In this document: positions 35,326 to 44,894 of the stretch, piece after piece
Layout of the letters: the number at the start of each line of letters is the position of its first letter
Numbering within the stretch: position 1 is the stretch's first letter
Source: Leifsonia shinshuensis
GTDB lineage: Bacteria > Actinomycetota > Actinomycetes > Actinomycetales > Microbacteriaceae
Direction: 5' to 3'
Assembly (NCBI RefSeq): GCF_014217625.1
Contig: NZ_CP043641.1
Coordinates: forward strand, 2,790,001 to 2,854,000
Length of the DNA: 64,000 bases
Made by a program: the position numbers and the translations under genes
The notes under the pieces: generated by a model
Told to the model about the DNA's origin: nothing
What the model saw: only the letters and a program-made list of their open reading frames with translations
Database searches by the model: none

Positions 35326-35877
35326 TCACTCGGCCCAGACGCTCGGCGCCTCAGCGCGGGTCGAGGGCAGCGCGGCGTCCGCGCCCCACTCGAGCAGCCA
35401 CTCCGGAACGGTGACGTCCGTCGGCGCCGGGCCGACGGCCTCCAGCAGCTCCTCGATCGAGACGACGCCGCCGCTGCGCTTCAGGAACCGGCCGCGGATG
35501 AATGCCTGGGTGTAGATCTCGCCGTCGACGGTGAAGCGCTGCTCGACGTAGACGGCCTTCTCGTCGAACCCGAGGATGCGCGACTCGACCACGAAGGGCT
35601 GCCACAGCTCCAGCGACTTGCGGAACGAGATGGTCTCCGACGCGACCACGGGATACCAGCCGCGCTGCTCGAAGATCGCCCAGACGCCGTTCCTGCGCAG
35701 CAGGTCGAACCGCCCGATGTCGGCGATCGACAGGTACACGCCGTTGTTCATGTGCTTGAGGATGTCGAGGTCCGTCGGCAGTACCCGGAAGCGGGTGCGC
35801 GCCACGTCCCAATGACCGAGGCGTGCGCCGAACCGGGAGAGGAACGCGTGGAGCATCGTCCGGAAGATCATGTGCAC
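35326..35877 (-). CDS. Acyl-CoA thioesterase (hot-dog fold)
   Basis: 183 aa. The 4-hydroxybenzoyl-CoA thioesterase-like pattern LPTDLDILKHMNNGVYLS near residue 33 has the active Asp and Asn in their usual places. It could hydrolyse fatty or aromatic acyl-CoA. GTG 35877 is six bases after TAACAT (35884-35889), which favours this start over the ATG two codons later. Divergent from the LysM-type lipoprotein gene. Confidence 0.88.
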   Translation of the reverse strand: MHMIFRTMLHAFLSRFGARLGHWDVARTRFRVLPTDLDILKHMNNGVYLSIADIGRFDLLRRNGVWAIFEQRGWYPVVASETISFRKSLELWQPFVVESRILGFDEKAVYVEQRFTVDGEIYTQAFIRGRFLKRSGGVVSIEELLEAVGPAPTDVTVPEWLLEWGADAALPSTRAEAPSVWAE

Positions 35878-35963
35878 GCGGTCATGTTAGTGATGCGCCA
35901 ACGCCTCCTCATCTTCGTTGTGGACCCTCTCCAAGCCCGCTAGGGTTCTGCGAGGGGGAAATC

Positions 35964-36884
35964 GTGCCGAATCGAATATTCCGGGGTATTGCCGCGTCGA
36001 AGGCCGCTCGCACGCGCGCTCGACGTGCCGCTGCCGTCGCCATCGCCGCCGTCGCCGTCGTGTCGGTGCTCGCCGGCTGTGCGCTGTTCGGGGGCGGGGG
36101 CGGAGGGAAGCCGGTCGCCGCTCCCACGCACTCGCGGACGCCGAAGCCCACGACGACACCCGTGGCGGAGGATCGCAGCTACGCCACCGCGACGCCGACC
36201 CCGACACCGGTGCCCGTACCGACCCTGACACCGGTCCCGGCCGGCACGGTCGTCGCCGAGGCGAGCGTCGCGTCGCCCAAGGGCAGCATCCACTTCCACT
36301 ACCGGGTCGTCTCGAACGGGGACAACACCTACTCGGCCCAGTACTCGAACTTCACCTCCACGGTCCCGGTCCCCGTGTCTGTCACGTTCATCGACATCGC
36401 ACCGAACGTCGGCGACGGCCTCACCTACCACGGCATCGGGGACCACCTGCTGGGCGGCCCGACCTCCAGTGCCGCCGCGGCGTCCACGGCGGTCCTGACC
36501 GGCGCCGGCCAGCCGTCGTACCTCGGCACGCTCGTCACGTACTCCTCGGCGGCCTCGTTCGACGGGGTGCCGCAGGAGCTCGGGCCGAACAAGGTGCTCG
36601 CCGTCGACAAGGTCCGCTGGTCGGTGCCGGTCCGGCCGTCCAACGTGCACCCGGTCGACTCCGGAGCGCGCACCAACGCGGCGGGAGCCGTCACGGCGAC
36701 GACCGCGAGCGGCGCCCCGCGACGCTACGAGGTCGCGGAGGGCGACACGACCCAGGCTGTCGCGGATCGTTTCGGGATCCCGGTGGAGTGGCTGCTCTGG
36801 CTCAACCCCGACCTGCCGGGCGGGCCCGGCAGCCAGTACCTCTACGCGTCGACGGCCCTGAACCTGGACCCGGACAGCCTGTAG
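35964..36884 (+). CDS. LysM-like cell-wall lipoprotein
   Basis: 306 aa. A basic signal with lipobox VLAGC anchors it to the membrane; a Thr/Pro linker (TPTPTPVPVPTLTPVP) spans the wall; a beta-rich domain follows; and the last 50 residues, RYEVAEGDTTQAVADRFGIP to WLNPDLPGG, read as a LysM-type module. Probably binds peptidoglycan; no enzymatic motif is seen. GTG 35964 is preceded by a GAGGGGGAAATC ribosome site and TAGGGT (35941-35946). Confidence 0.82.
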   Translation: MPNRIFRGIAASKAARTRARRAAAVAIAAVAVVSVLAGCALFGGGGGGKPVAAPTHSRTPKPTTTPVAEDRSYATATPTPTPVPVPTLTPVPAGTVVAEASVASPKGSIHFHYRVVSNGDNTYSAQYSNFTSTVPVPVSVTFIDIAPNVGDGLTYHGIGDHLLGGPTSSAAAASTAVLTGAGQPSYLGTLVTYSSAASFDGVPQELGPNKVLAVDKVRWSVPVRPSNVHPVDSGARTNAAGAVTATTASGAPRRYEVAEGDTTQAVADRFGIPVEWLLWLNPDLPGGPGSQYLYASTALNLDPDSL

Positions 36885-36892
36885 GAGTCCGC

Positions 36893-38722
36893 TCAGCGCG
36901 GCAGCGGCACCTCGAGGATGCTCGGCCCGGCCGGCGGCGCCGAGAGCGCCTGGTCCAACTCGCCCTTGGTGCGCGCGATCCCGTACTGCCAGCCGTAGGC
37001 CTGCGCGAGAGCGGACAGGTCCACGGTCTGCGGCGTGTACAGCACCCGGTCGAACGCCTCGGCGGGCGCGGTGCTGGCGACCTCCAAGCCGTCGAAGATC
37101 GTCCCTCCCCCGTCGTTCCCGACGACGACCTGCAGGTGCGGGCGCGTCTCCCCGGCACCGCCGAGCAGTGCGCCGACATCGTGCAACAGCGCGAGGTCGC
37201 CGAGCAGCACGCGGGTGACCCCCGCGGCCGTCCCGTGCTCCACGGCTGCCGCCTCGGCCGCGAGCGCGATGCCCGTCGCCGTCGCGATCGTCCCGTCGAT
37301 CCCCGCCAGCCCGCGGTTGGAGTGCACGACGATCTTCTTCCCCCGCACGAGCCGGTCGGCGTCCCGGATGAGCCGGGAGGCCCCGAGCACGAGCCGGTCG
37401 TGCGGCCAGGTGTAACGCCAGAGCGCCTCCGCCAGCAGCGGCCGCGTGATCGGCGCGCGGACCGCGGCGAGCTCGGCGCGGGCGAACGCGAGGGCATCCG
37501 CCGGCTCGTACGAACGCGCCTTGCCGACATCGGGAGCGGACGCGGCGGGATCCGCCGATCGCTCGGCCTCCTCGGTCAGCCGCCGGCTCGCGAAGACCCA
37601 GCTCCCGACCCACGACCGCACCTCGGGGCTCCGGAGGTCGACGCCCGCGGGCGCCTGCACGCCGCCGACGACCCGCGCGCGGCGGCCGGGGTTGTACGCC
37701 TCACCGCCGGTCGGCGCGACGACCAGCACCTCGACATCGTCGCGCAGGAGCAGGGCAGGGACCTCACGGCTGAGCGTGGGATGCCCGAACACGACGGCCC
37801 GTTCGACGCGGGCGCCGAACGCGTCCTCACGCAGCAGTTCGCGATACGCGACGACGAGCTCCGGCCCGAAGCGAGCGCCGCTCGACACCTCGGCGAGCAG
37901 CGGATAGCCGCCCGCGCGGGCCAGCTCGGCCGCCTCGGCTCCGGAGTCCGCTCCCGCGACGACGACGGTGAGCGGACCGTCCGCCAGTTCAACGACCTCC
38001 CGCCCCAGGGCGGAGGGCCCGGCGGTCGCGGGCAGCCCACCGCGAACGAGCCCGTGCACCGACGGGACGGCCACCGACAGCGGCTCGCGGAACCCGACGT
38101 TCAGGTGCACCGGCCCCGGATCCGCGGTCGCCGCACCGACGGCCTCCTCGACGGCAGCGCGAGCCAGCGTCCTGGCCTCCTCCGTCTCACCGTCCGCGCC
38201 GACGGGAGCGGTCACGTCATGGCTGGCGCGCACGACCGTCCCGTACAGGCCGTCCTGCCGCGTGGTCTGATTCGAGCGGATGCCGCGCAGCTCGCTCGGC
38301 CGGTCGGCGGTGACGACGATCATCGGGATGCCGGCCTCGTGAGCCTCCAGCACGGCCGGGTGGAGGTTGGCGGTCGCGGTCCCGCTCGTCGTGACGATCA
38401 CCGTCGGCGCACCGGTCTCGCGGGTCAGCCCGAGCGCGAGGAAGCCACCGACCCGCTCGTCGATCCGCACGTGGAGCCGCGCGGCGCCCGCGCGTTCGAG
38501 CTCCGCCGCGGCGAGCGCGAGCGCCTGGGAGCGGGATCCGGGGCTCACGACGATGTCGGAGACGCCCGCCGCCACGAAGCCGGCGAGGAGCGCGAGCGCG
38601 TAGTCGGTCGACGGGTTGCCGGTGGGCGTCAGTGCGCTCGTCTCGGCTGCGGAGGGCGCGCTCGAGCGGGGCGCACCGGCCTCCACCTCCGCGGGCTCTT
38701 CCGAGACCCGCGGGTCACCCAT
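36893..38722 (-). CDS. menD: SEPHCHC synthase (menaquinone step MenD)
   Basis: 609 aa, thiamine-diphosphate enzyme joining isochorismate and 2-oxoglutarate. NPSTDYALALLAGFVAAGV with VVSPGSRSQALALA opens the Pyr domain; IDERVGGFLALGLTRETG and TTSGTATANLHPAV are diagnostic; GNDGGGTIFDGLE binds the cofactor near the C-terminus. Its ATG overlaps the upstream PLDc_N gene by 8 bases, so translation is coupled. Part of the scattered men cluster. Confidence 0.95.
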   Translation of the reverse strand: MGDPRVSEEPAEVEAGAPRSSAPSAAETSALTPTGNPSTDYALALLAGFVAAGVSDIVVSPGSRSQALALAAAELERAGAARLHVRIDERVGGFLALGLTRETGAPTVIVTTSGTATANLHPAVLEAHEAGIPMIVVTADRPSELRGIRSNQTTRQDGLYGTVVRASHDVTAPVGADGETEEARTLARAAVEEAVGAATADPGPVHLNVGFREPLSVAVPSVHGLVRGGLPATAGPSALGREVVELADGPLTVVVAGADSGAEAAELARAGGYPLLAEVSSGARFGPELVVAYRELLREDAFGARVERAVVFGHPTLSREVPALLLRDDVEVLVVAPTGGEAYNPGRRARVVGGVQAPAGVDLRSPEVRSWVGSWVFASRRLTEEAERSADPAASAPDVGKARSYEPADALAFARAELAAVRAPITRPLLAEALWRYTWPHDRLVLGASRLIRDADRLVRGKKIVVHSNRGLAGIDGTIATATGIALAAEAAAVEHGTAAGVTRVLLGDLALLHDVGALLGGAGETRPHLQVVVGNDGGGTIFDGLEVASTAPAEAFDRVLYTPQTVDLSALAQAYGWQYGIARTKGELDQALSAPPAGPSILEVPLPR

Positions 38723-39068
38723 CCCGTCGGCCGGTCTGGTCGTCGGGGCCGTTGTCGTCGAGTTCGGCGAGTTCCTTCTCGAGCCGGCGGATGCGCTCCT
38801 CCTGGTCGTGGTCGATCCGGAGCTTGCCGAGGAACTCGGGGTCGTCGTCCGGGGCGCTGACCCGGCGGCCGACCTCCGTGCGTCGTCGGCCACGGCCGAT
38901 CAGGAACCAGAGGATCCCGCCGATGATCGGGAAGAGGACGATGATGAGCACCCACACGGGCTTGGGTAGGCCACGCACCCTGGAACGGTCGAAGAGAGCG
39001 CAGTCTGCCACCGAATAGATGTAGAAAACCGCGGCTGCGACGCCGAGGACTATCCAGAGGCGAACCAT
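38715..39068 (-). CDS. PLDc_N-domain membrane protein
   Basis: 117 aa. Two hydrophobic segments (LWIVLGVAAAVFYIYSVADC and VWVLIIVLFPIIGGILWFLI) form a PLD nuclease N-terminal domain, which in these stand-alone proteins is only a small membrane module; an acidic coiled tail follows. Commonly found beside men genes in Actinobacteria. TACGAT (39075-39080) lies six bases before its ATG, and it leads the transcript into menD. Confidence 0.88.
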   Translation of the reverse strand: MVRLWIVLGVAAAVFYIYSVADCALFDRSRVRGLPKPVWVLIIVLFPIIGGILWFLIGRGRRRTEVGRRVSAPDDDPEFLGKLRIDHDQEERIRRLEKELAELDDNGPDDQTGRRDG

Positions 39069-39110
39069 GGCTACATCGTAACTCTCAGAGAGCCTGCCTA
39101 AGCTGGGAGG

Positions 39111-39482
39111 GTGAAGCGGATTCCCTCCTGGTTGACCTATACCGTGCTGCGCCTCGTGCTGTTCGCGGTGCCATTGGTCATCCTGCTTCTGCTCGGCATC
39201 GTCTGGTGGGCCTCGGTCATCGCCGCAGCCCTCATCGGCCTGTGCCTGTCGTACATCCTGCTCGCCAAGCAGCGCCACGCGGTCGCGTCCGACCTGTACG
39301 CCGTGCGCCACCGCGACAAGCCGGCTCCCTCAGCGGACGACGCCGAGGACGAGGCGATCGACGCCGCGCAGGCTGAGGCCGGCACGACGCCGGGGCAGCC
39401 TACGCAGGGTCACTCCGTATCCGGAACGTCCACGCCGGGCCACTCCACGCCCGGTCAGCCGACGCCCGGTCAGAACGCGTAG
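39111..39482 (+). CDS. DUF4229-type small membrane protein
   Basis: 123 aa, two membrane spans (residues about 10-50) with KRIPSWLTYTVLRLVLFAVP at the start, as in DUF4229 proteins. The tail is acidic, then a Pro/Thr/Gly/Gln repeat (TPGQPTQGHS, TPGHSTPGQPTPGQ). Function unknown. GTG start six bases after TAAGCT (39099-39104). It overlaps the convergent menA by 13 bases. Confidence 0.82.
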   Translation: MKRIPSWLTYTVLRLVLFAVPLVILLLLGIVWWASVIAAALIGLCLSYILLAKQRHAVASDLYAVRHRDKPAPSADDAEDEAIDAAQAEAGTTPGQPTQGHSVSGTSTPGHSTPGQPTPGQNA

Positions 39483-40456
39483 GCGAAGCCGAGCGCGAGC
39501 GCCACGAGCAGCCCGGTGAGGCTGGTGAGCTGCAGGGCCGTGATGAGCTCGCGCGGCGTCTTGCCGAACAGGGTGATGACGCACGCCGGCAGCGCGGCGA
39601 GCAGCGCGAACATCCCGAACCACGCGAACGGGTAGAACAGCGCCAGCACCGCGAGGATGCCGAACGGCACGAGCAGGAACACGCAGAACACGATCCGCGA
39701 GGCTGTGCTCCCGAGCAGGACGGCGAGCGTGCGCTTCTTGGCGAGCCGGTCGGGCTCGATGTCGCGGATGTTGTTCACCATGAGCACGGCGCAGGCGATG
39801 AGCCCGGCGATCACGCCGCCGAACCACGCCTCCTGGTTGACGGTCTTGGCCAGCATGTACGTCGTCCCGGCCGTGGCGACGAGCCCGAAGAAGACGAAGA
39901 CGAACACCTCGCCGAGGCCGTAGTAGCCGTACGGACGCTTGCCTCCGGTGTAGAACCAGGCCGCCGCGATGGCCGCGGCACCGACGATGAGCACCCACCA
40001 GAGCTGCGTGAGCAGGACGAGGATGAGCCCGGCGACGGCCGCCAGGCCGAAGAACGTGAGGGCGACGGTCAGGACCTTCTTGGGCGCGGCCTTGCCCGAA
40101 CCGGTGAGCCGCCCTGGCCCGACCCGGTACTCGTCCGTTCCCCGGATGCCGTCCGAGTAGTCGTTGGCGTAGTTGACGCCGATCTGGAGCAGCACGGCGA
40201 CCGCCAGGCACAGCAGCGAGCGGATCGGGTGCCAGACGCCGGCGCCCTCCACGACCTTCGCTGCGCCGACACCGATGAGCACGGGGGCGACGGCGAGCGG
40301 AAGCGTCCGCAGCCGCGCGCCGGCGATCCAGTCGGATGCGGTGGCCGGACGCACCGCGGAAGCCTTGGCGCCCGGGCGCCCGCTCCTCCCGCCACGAGGT
40401 CCGCGCGCCGGGGGTGGCGCCATCCGCTGCATCCGAGGGTTGTTCTGGCTCATCAC
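39470..40456 (-). CDS. menA: 1,4-dihydroxy-2-naphthoate polyprenyltransferase
   Basis: 328 aa, UbiA-family membrane enzyme attaching the polyprenyl chain to the naphthoquinone ring. NYANDYSDGIRGTDEYRVGP is the prenyl-diphosphate/Mg site; eight or so membrane helices follow. GTG 40456 is seven bases after TACGAT (40464-40469), so it has its own promoter in the 23-base gap after menE. Confidence 0.94.
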   Translation of the reverse strand: MMSQNNPRMQRMAPPPARGPRGGRSGRPGAKASAVRPATASDWIAGARLRTLPLAVAPVLIGVGAAKVVEGAGVWHPIRSLLCLAVAVLLQIGVNYANDYSDGIRGTDEYRVGPGRLTGSGKAAPKKVLTVALTFFGLAAVAGLILVLLTQLWWVLIVGAAAIAAAWFYTGGKRPYGYYGLGEVFVFVFFGLVATAGTTYMLAKTVNQEAWFGGVIAGLIACAVLMVNNIRDIEPDRLAKKRTLAVLLGSTASRIVFCVFLLVPFGILAVLALFYPFAWFGMFALLAALPACVITLFGKTPRELITALQLTSLTGLLVALALGFAYAF

Positions 40457-40479
40457 AGTGCGAATCGTAACAACAACCG

Positions 40480-41703
40480 CTATGCCAGAGGCTCGTCGCG
40501 CGCGTCGCCACGCGCGAGCCCCGCGGCGGCCACCCGGTCGGGCTTGCCGCTGCTGAGGTGCGGGAGCTCGGCGACGGTCACGATCCGCGCGGGTGCCGCC
40601 GCCCGCCCGAGCTGTTCGGCGACCAGGGCGCGGAGTCCACCGAGGTCGGCCGTCGCCGTCGCGACGACAACCGGCACCTGCCCCCAGCGCGGATCGTCCG
40701 CCGCGACGACGACAGCGTCCCCGAGCCCCGGCCGCGACCGGACGAGCTGCTCGACCGAGTCGAGCAGCACCTTCTCGCCACCGGAGATGATGACGTTGTC
40801 CGACCGGCCCCGCACGGTCACGCGCCCGTCGTGCACGTCGCCGAGATCACCCGTGCGATACCAGCGGACCCCGTCCTCCTCGTGGAACGCCGCCGACGTC
40901 CGCTCGGGATCGCCGAGGTACCCCTCCGCGAGCGTCGGCCCGCTGATCTCGAGCAGCCCGTCGACCTCGCGCACCAGGGTCGTGCCGATCGGCGCCCCGT
41001 CGTAGACGCACCCGCCCGCCGTCTCACTCGACCCGTACGTCGTGAGGAGCCGCGCGCCCAGCATCTCGGCCCGCTCGCGCAGGCCACGGTCGAGCGCCTG
41101 TCCACCGACGAGGATGCCGTCGAACCGCCGGAGAGCGGACCCGACCTCACGCGCCCCTCCCTCGGCGGCGTCCACCAGCCGGGCGAGCTGCACCGGGACG
41201 AGCGACGTATAGCGGAGGTCGTCGGTCAGCTCGCCGGCCAGCGCCGCGAAGCGCAGCGGATCGAAGTGCCCCTCCCCGTAGAGGACGGGCTCCGTCCCCG
41301 CCGCCAGCGAGCGGACCAGCACCTGCGCCCCGGCGACGTAATGCGCCGGAAGCGCGAGCACCCACTGCCCCTGCCCACCCATCGCGCCCGCGGAGGCGGC
41401 CGCACTGGCCAGCAGAGCATCAACCGAGAGCGCCACCCGCTTCGGGACCCCGGTGGAGCCGGAGGTCTCGATCACGAGCGCGACATTCTGCGGAGCCCGC
41501 TCGGCAGCGCCCGGCCATCCCGCGCCAGCCGTCCCCGCACCGTCCGGAGCACCTCCAGCCGCCCCGGCCCGGCTCGACCCAGCAGCATCCCCACTCGCAT
41601 TCCGTGGAACGACCGCCGCCCCACCGTCGGACAGGGCCTCCCTCAACGCCGCGAAGACCTCCCCCGGACGGCGGCTGTCGACCACTCGATACGGTCGCGT
41701 CAC
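40480..41703 (-). CDS. menE: o-Succinylbenzoate-CoA ligase
   Basis: 407 aa, AMP-forming ligase activating o-succinylbenzoate. P-loop ETSGSTGVPKRVALS near residue 95, TYGSSETAGGCVYDG near 215, YRTGDLGDV, and the C-terminal lysine in HLSSGKPDRVA. Short for the superfamily but usual for MenE. A Gly/Ala-rich insert near residues 35-65 looks disordered. GTG start at 41703. Confidence 0.93.
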   Translation of the reverse strand: MTRPYRVVDSRRPGEVFAALREALSDGGAAVVPRNASGDAAGSSRAGAAGGAPDGAGTAGAGWPGAAERAPQNVALVIETSGSTGVPKRVALSVDALLASAAASAGAMGGQGQWVLALPAHYVAGAQVLVRSLAAGTEPVLYGEGHFDPLRFAALAGELTDDLRYTSLVPVQLARLVDAAEGGAREVGSALRRFDGILVGGQALDRGLRERAEMLGARLLTTYGSSETAGGCVYDGAPIGTTLVREVDGLLEISGPTLAEGYLGDPERTSAAFHEEDGVRWYRTGDLGDVHDGRVTVRGRSDNVIISGGEKVLLDSVEQLVRSRPGLGDAVVVAADDPRWGQVPVVVATATADLGGLRALVAEQLGRAAAPARIVTVAELPHLSSGKPDRVAAAGLARGDARDEPLA

Positions 41704-41766
41704 CTCACCCTCACCGTGAACCCTTCCCCGCTGCTCCGATCGCCCGCACCTTCAACACTCCGTTCG

Positions 41767-41798
41767 TCAGTACCGCCACCCCTCAGTACCGCCACCGC

Positions 41799-41814
<16 letters not shown>
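41767..41814. repeat. Triple 16-bp tandem repeat at the menB stop codon
   Basis: Three consecutive 16-mers (41767-41782, 41783-41798, 41799-41814), all starting TCAGTAC. The last encodes the C-terminal Pro-Trp-Gln-Tyr-stop of menB on the minus strand; the other two are downstream copies. Probably slippage duplication of the gene end. Confidence 0.75.
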
Positions 41815-42710
<896 letters not shown>

Positions 42711-42767
42711 GCCACAAGACTACGGTCGAGCGCAATGTGAGATCGGGTCGCGTGCCAAACTGGTGGA

Positions 42768-43760
42768 ATGCTGCCCGAACTCGCCGACCTGTTAGGGACA
42801 GCGCGCGTCGTCCGTCTCCCGATGCGCTCGCGATTCCGCGGGATCACCGCGCGGGAGGCCGTCCTCTTCGAGGGCACCGAGGGCTGGACCGAGTTCTCGC
42901 CCTTCGTCGAGTACGACGACCAGGAGGCCGCCGCCTGGCTGCACGCCGCGATCGACTTCGGCTGGCGGAGCGCCCCCGCGACGCTGCGCGACACCATCCC
43001 GGTCAATGCCACCGTCCCGGCCGTCGCGGCGGAGGACGTGGCCGCCGTCCTCGACCGCTACCCGGGAGCCCGCACCGCGAAGGTGAAGGTCGCCGAGCCG
43101 GGCCAGACCCTGGCCGACGACGTCGCCCGCGTCCGGGCGGTCCGAGAGCATCTCGGTCCGGAGGGCCGCATCCGCGTCGACGCGAACACCCTGTGGAACG
43201 TGGACGAGGCAGAGCACGCCATCCACGCGCTCGCGCCGTTCGATCTCGAGTACGTCGAGCAGCCGTGCGCGACCGTCGAGGAACTCGCGGAGATCCGCCG
43301 TCGCACCCGCTACATGGACATCCCGATCGCCGCCGACGAGAGCGTGCGCAAGGCGAGCGACCCGCTCGCGGTCGCGCGTGCCGGCGCCGCAGACCTGCTG
43401 GTCATCAAGGCCCAGCCGCTCGGCGGCATCCACTCCGCTCTCCGGATCGTCGCGGAGGCCGGCCTGCCGGTCGTCGTCTCCAGCGCGATCGACACGTCGG
43501 TCGGCATCGCGATGGGCGCGCACCTGGCCGCAGCGGTGCCCGAGCTGGAGTTCGACTGCGGCCTGGGAACGGTCGCGATGTTCGAGCACGATGTCGCGGT
43601 GGAGCCGCTGATCCCTGTGGACGGAGCGATCCCCGTCGTCCGCCCGCAGGTGTCGACCGCGCAGCTCGACCGTCTTTCGGCCGCGGAGGATCGCACCGAG
43701 TGGTGGCTGGACCGGGTACGCCGGTGCTACCGGATCGTGGAGCACGCGGCCGCACTCTGA
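42768..43760 (+). CDS. menC: o-Succinylbenzoate synthase
   Basis: 330 aa, enolase-superfamily dehydratase. Lys pair in TAKVKVAEPG, metal ligands in RVDANTLWN, EYVEQPC and PIAADESV, second base in LLVIKAQPLGG. CAAACT (42756-42761) ends six bases before the ATG. A GC-rich hairpin begins within its last codons (CTGACGG 43757-43763, CCGTCAG 43780-43786), with no T run. Confidence 0.94.
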   Translation: MLPELADLLGTARVVRLPMRSRFRGITAREAVLFEGTEGWTEFSPFVEYDDQEAAAWLHAAIDFGWRSAPATLRDTIPVNATVPAVAAEDVAAVLDRYPGARTAKVKVAEPGQTLADDVARVRAVREHLGPEGRIRVDANTLWNVDEAEHAIHALAPFDLEYVEQPCATVEELAEIRRRTRYMDIPIAADESVRKASDPLAVARAGAADLLVIKAQPLGGIHSALRIVAEAGLPVVVSSAIDTSVGIAMGAHLAAAVPELEFDCGLGTVAMFEHDVAVEPLIPVDGAIPVVRPQVSTAQLDRLSAAEDRTEWWLDRVRRCYRIVEHAAAL

Positions 43761-43874
43761 CGGTGCGAGCGCGCCGGCGCCGTCAGCGGTGAGGACGCCT
43801 CCGCCCTCCAGGCCGTGGACGCGTGACGCGAACGCACAGCGCAGGTCCACGTCCACGCGGTTCAACGGGCGGCG

Positions 43875-44894
43875 TCAGCCGTACAGCCGCTCCGGCACCT
43901 CGAGGCCGTAGATCGCACGACCCGAATCCCAGATCGCACGGCACGCCGCACGGAGCAGGTCGAGTTCGTCGTCGCCCTCGCTGACGATGCGGACGTCGTT
44001 GCCGTCGATGGCGACGGTGGACTTTCCGACGGTCACGGCGCCGTTCTTCGCGGTCTTCGCCTCCGGGTACGGCTCGCTCAGCGCGCGCAGATCGCCCAGG
44101 ATGTAGGTCGGCCGCGAGTCGGCGTCGGCAGCGAGCAGCTGCTTGGCCCGGTCGATCCCCGTGAGGACCAGCACCGAGTCGATCCCCGCGCGGTTGGCGC
44201 CGAGGATGTCGGTGTCGAGCCGGTCACCGATGAAGAGCGGCTTCGTCGCCTGGAAGCGGGCGACGGCCTCCTCGAAGATCGCCACCTCCGGCTTCCCCGC
44301 GACCAGGGGCAGCCTCCCGGCGGCCGTGTGGACGGCGGAGACCAGCGTCCCGTTGCCGGGCGCGATGCCGCGGGCGACCGGGATCGTCCAGTCCGTGTTC
44401 GTCGCGATCCACGGCCGCTCGCTGTCGGTGCGTCCCTGGAGGGCGAACGCCGCCTCCGCGAGCTGCGCCCAGCCGATGTCGGGCGAGAAGCCCTGGATGA
44501 CCGCGGCGGGGTCGTCGTCCGCCGAACGCGTGACGGAGAACCCGCCCTTCTGGACTTCGTCCACCAGGCCGTCGCCGCCGACGACGAGGATCGTGGACCC
44601 CGCAGGGACGTGTTGGCTCAGCAGTCGGACGGCGGCCTGCGGCGAGGTGACGACATCCCGCGGTTCGACATGGAGGCCGAGCTCGCTCAGGTGCGCAGCC
44701 ACCGAGGCGTCGGTCCGGGAGGCGTTGTTGGTGATGTAACCGACCCTGATGGTTTCGGCTACGCCGTTGAGGCTGTCGACGGCATGCGGGATGGCATCCG
44801 GGCCGGTATAGACGACCCCGTCGAGGTCGGCCAGCACCAGGTCCACCCCGGTCAGCGGGGTCACAGCGTCACTCGTCCGTCGAAACAGCGCCAT
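43875..44894 (-). CDS. HAD-IIA hydrolase (NagD/4-nitrophenylphosphatase-like)
   Basis: 339 aa. Motif I VLADLDGVVYTG, motif II YITNNASRT, and KPLFIGDRLDTDILGA for motifs III and IV, with the C2 cap between. Mycobacterial relatives act as phosphoglycolate or glycerol-3-phosphate phosphatases. It overlaps the upstream repeat protein gene by 26 bases, so the two are co-translated; the same pair (Rv1691-Rv1692) is neighbouring in M. tuberculosis as I recall. Confidence 0.9.
   Translation of the reverse strand: MALFRRTSDAVTPLTGVDLVLADLDGVVYTGPDAIPHAVDSLNGVAETIRVGYITNNASRTDASVAAHLSELGLHVEPRDVVTSPQAAVRLLSQHVPAGSTILVVGGDGLVDEVQKGGFSVTRSADDDPAAVIQGFSPDIGWAQLAEAAFALQGRTDSERPWIATNTDWTIPVARGIAPGNGTLVSAVHTAAGRLPLVAGKPEVAIFEEAVARFQATKPLFIGDRLDTDILGANRAGIDSVLVLTGIDRAKQLLAADADSRPTYILGDLRALSEPYPEAKTAKNGAVTVGKSTVAIDGNDVRIVSEGDDELDLLRAACRAIWDSGRAIYGLEVPERLYG

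Noticed and set aside
43757..43786. Terminator after menC
   Set aside because: A 7-bp stem exists but overlaps the stop codon and has no T run; too weak to list as a terminator. The 114-base gap to the HAD gene holds no gene.
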